Positions 62,279 to 64,000 of a DNA stretch of 64,000 bases are shown here, in pieces (positions within the stretch are counted from its first letter, which is position 1; each line of letters opens with the position of its first letter). Below the pieces are notes generated by a model that was not told the origin of the DNA, did no database searches, and saw only the letters and a list, made by a program, of their open reading frames with translations. The stretch is from Novosphingobium pentaromativorans US6-1. Lineage in GTDB: Bacteria > Pseudomonadota > Alphaproteobacteria > Sphingomonadales > Sphingomonadaceae. The stretch covers positions 124,001 through 188,000 of the forward strand of contig NZ_CP009293.1 of NCBI RefSeq assembly GCF_000767465.1. Direction: 5' to 3'. The translations under genes and the position numbers were made by a program.

Positions 62279-62895
62279 GGGCGATCTTCATCCGCCACGG
62301 CGAAAGCACCGGCAACGCCGGTGCGCCATGCCATGATCTCGCGACGATCCAGCTGACAGAGCGGGGCCACGAGCAGGCGCTCCAGGTTGCGTCGAGCTGG
62401 ACCGAAGCGCCCGCGCTCATCGTCACCTCGCCCTATACCCGCACCCGGCAGACGGCCGCTCCGACGATGGCGCGCTTTCCCAGTGTGCCGGTCGAAGTGT
62501 GGCCGATCGAGGAGTTTACTTATCTTCAACCGGGGCGCTGGAACGGCACGCGCAGCGCCGAGCGGATGCCGCACCTCGAACGCTATTGGAGCGAGGCCGA
62601 TCCCGATTATTGCGACGGCGAGGGGGCGGAGAGTTTCAGTACATTGCTCCGGCGCTGCGAGGCGGCGCTGACGCGGCTTGCCGCCATGCCAGCCGGGTCG
62701 CTGGTCTATGTGTTCGGACACGGGCAGTTCATCCAGGCCGCGCGTGCGATCATAGCCAACGTCGATCTGGATGATCAGGCCAAGATGCGAGGGTTCTGGC
62801 TCAAGGGGGAACCGCCAGCGATCAGCAACGCGCAACGGGTAGGGTTCATTTGGCAAGGCGGGTGTTGGCATTGTGCCACGGCGACGGCCGCTTAG
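62275..62895 (+). CDS. Histidine phosphatase family protein (phosphoglycerate-mutase-like)
   Basis: 206 residues from ATG 62275, which overlaps the toxin remnant's stop. The catalytic RHG motif is IFIRHGESTGN near residue 5-15, with the second catalytic His in YVFGHGQFIQ near residue 150, and SPYTRTRQTA between. These are all residues needed for phosphohistidine chemistry. The substrate could be a phosphosugar, nucleotide or phosphoprotein. The long insert near FTYLQPGRWNGTRSAERM is typical of a branch found beside toxin-antitoxin and mobile loci, by recollection only. Confidence 0.85.
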   Translation: MRAIFIRHGESTGNAGAPCHDLATIQLTERGHEQALQVASSWTEAPALIVTSPYTRTRQTAAPTMARFPSVPVEVWPIEEFTYLQPGRWNGTRSAERMPHLERYWSEADPDYCDGEGAESFSTLLRRCEAALTRLAAMPAGSLVYVFGHGQFIQAARAIIANVDLDDQAKMRGFWLKGEPPAISNAQRVGFIWQGGCWHCATATAA

Positions 62896-63144
62896 ATTGA
62901 CAGGCGCAGGCCATCCGAAACGGATAGCGATCGTCGTTCATCGGCCTTGTGGTCGCAAGATCGTCGCTGGCAGACATTGAACAGGCTGCGCTCGGTCGCT
63001 GAATGTCGAGCTTGCGCCCTGGCTCGCTTTCTGGCCGGAGAGAATGGTGCCCTTGCCGTCATGACATGTGCCCCATGGCAGATGGAGGCACGGTCAAAAG
63101 TTCGCAGGAAGATAGTCTTGCAGATAGCGTAAATGGCTCTCGGA

Positions 63145-64000
63145 TCAACGTAGGAATTTTCTGAACCGCCATAATGAGAACGCGAAAAAGGTCGAGCCGA
63201 TGGTGATGAGGGCAATCACTTGCGGCCAGACGGCTTCCAGCCCGGCGCCGCGGAAAAGCACCGCTCTAGCCAGCGCCACGAAATACGTGTCCGGCGCGGC
63301 CGTCATCAGAACCCTGACGAAGCCTGGCATGCTCTCCACAGGCGTCACGCCGCCCGCTAGAACCTGGAGAGGGAAAAGAACCAGCATCAGCAGGAGGCCA
63401 AACTGCGGCATCGAACCAGCGAGCGTGGCAAGCAGAATGCCTAGCGACGTGGTTGCAAAAAGCTGGAGAGCGAGCCCGAGCATGAGTAGCCAGAGCGAAC
63501 CAGCAACCGGGATGGCGAGCCAGGTCCTTATGACCACCGCGATGGCCACAAGCGCAGCGACGAAGACGACGAGCGCGGTGGGCCACATCTTGGCGATCAT
63601 GATTTCGGTGGGGGTTACAGGCATCACCAGCAGGTGCTCGATCGTACCCCGCTCTCGTTCCCTGATCAGGAATGCGCCGGCAAGGATGACCGAAAGCAGC
63701 GAGACGTTGTTTACGACCTCCATCATCGCGCCGTACCAATTGGCATCCAGACCGGGATTGAAGCGCGGGCGAAGGACGAGTTCCACGGGCGCCGCCGGCG
63801 CCGACCGATAGTGCTGGACAAATTCCTCGACCTCACCGGAAACGATCGCCTGGATGTAGCCGGCGCCGGTGAACGCCTGCGTCATGCGCGTGGCGTCGAT
63901 ATTGAGCTGGATCGCCGGTGCGCTTCCCGCCAGCACGTCGCGCTGGAAACCGGACGGGATGACCAGGGCGAAGGTATCGACGCCGGCATCCATGCGGCGG
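63145..64000 (-). CDS. ABC-2 type transporter permease (incomplete at window edge)
   Basis: At least 285 residues; the N terminus lies beyond base 64000. The visible part ends an extracytoplasmic domain (ATRMTQAFTGAGYIQAIV, RPRFNPGLDANWYGAMMEVVNN) and has about five membrane helices with the ABC-2 signature ERERGTIEHLLVMPVTPTEIMIAKMWP. This is the YhhJ/YbhR-like permease class, which exports drugs, dyes or lipids together with an ATPase and an HlyD-type adaptor, probably encoded to the right of the window. It faces the histidine phosphatase gene convergently across about 250 gene-free bases. Confidence 0.9.
   Translation of the reverse strand, partial: RRMDAGVDTFALVIPSGFQRDVLAGSAPAIQLNIDATRMTQAFTGAGYIQAIVSGEVEEFVQHYRSAPAAPVELVLRPRFNPGLDANWYGAMMEVVNNVSLLSVILAGAFLIRERERGTIEHLLVMPVTPTEIMIAKMWPTALVVFVAALVAIAVVIRTWLAIPVAGSLWLLMLGLALQLFATTSLGILLATLAGSMPQFGLLLMLVLFPLQVLAGGVTPVESMPGFVRVLMTAAPDTYFVALARAVLFRGAGLEAVWPQVIALITIGSTFFAFSLWRFRKFLR

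Noticed and set aside
62892..63215. Minus-strand 107-codon frame between the phosphatase and the ABC permease
   Set aside because: No motif, no ribosome binding site, and it overlaps the end of the permease gene in another frame.

Overview
The window looks like a chromosomal or large-plasmid segment of an aerobic, GC-rich alphaproteobacterium, most likely a sphingomonad. This is inferred from overall GC richness, codon use and gene content (FixLJ, a very large NdvB-type glucan synthase, phasin, TonB-dependent receptor); there is no rRNA or ribosomal-protein marker to fix the taxon. I saw no rRNA, tRNA, CRISPR array, integrase or complete insertion sequence.

Region 1 (about 1-47,000) is a stress / low-oxygen island. 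It holds four of the window's five intact universal stress proteins (plus one remnant), two P-type ATPases (a P2-type and an MgtA type), two zinc alcohol dehydrogenases (one frameshifted), a triple-BON protein, a phosphotransferase/P-loop kinase, a 2,816-residue cyclic beta-glucan synthase, PfkB, PEP synthase, a minimal SufB/SufC-like pair, FixL-FixJ with two single-domain receivers, a broken metallo-beta-lactamase-fold nuclease, a GNAT protein, FabI, a phasin, a Bax-inhibitor-1 protein, cardiolipin synthase, a DUF4010/MgtC membrane protein, and a tight run PRPP synthetase - phosphoketolase - MBL-fold RNase - AMP/thymidine phosphorylase. The last four suggest a route from RNA or nucleotides through pentose phosphates to acetyl phosphate when respiration is limited. 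FixL keeps the spacing of its haem histidine and distal arginine, so oxygen is the likely signal. Short CGTA-core motifs recur in the island's intergenic regions.

Region 2 (about 47,100-50,300) is a nitric-oxide detoxification operon: group 3 truncated haemoglobin, an unknown 69-residue protein, a YeaR/DUF1971 protein, flavohaemoglobin and a CopD-like membrane protein. It is divergent from an nsrR gene destroyed by several frameshifts, although an NsrR-like operator is still present.

Region 3 (about 50,300-54,200) is mixed: an MreB-like actin, an Rnk/GreA-type regulator, an unknown 166-residue protein and a fifth intact universal stress protein.

Region 4 (about 54,200-61,300) is an iron-uptake operon (TonB-dependent receptor - PiuC - FMN alpha-hydroxyacid dehydrogenase - TonB, with ATGA overlaps) behind a Fur-box-like site, divergent from an OmpR/EnvZ-type two-component pair. 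Region 5 (61,300-64,000) holds a small exported repeat protein, a decayed VapBC-like toxin-antitoxin locus overlapping a histidine phosphatase, and the end of an ABC-2 permease.

Gene decay is a theme: adh, the MBL nuclease, nsrR, an N-ATPase atpD fragment, a USP tail and a vapC tail are all broken, while neighbours of up to 8.4 kb are intact. This argues for real decay rather than poor sequence.
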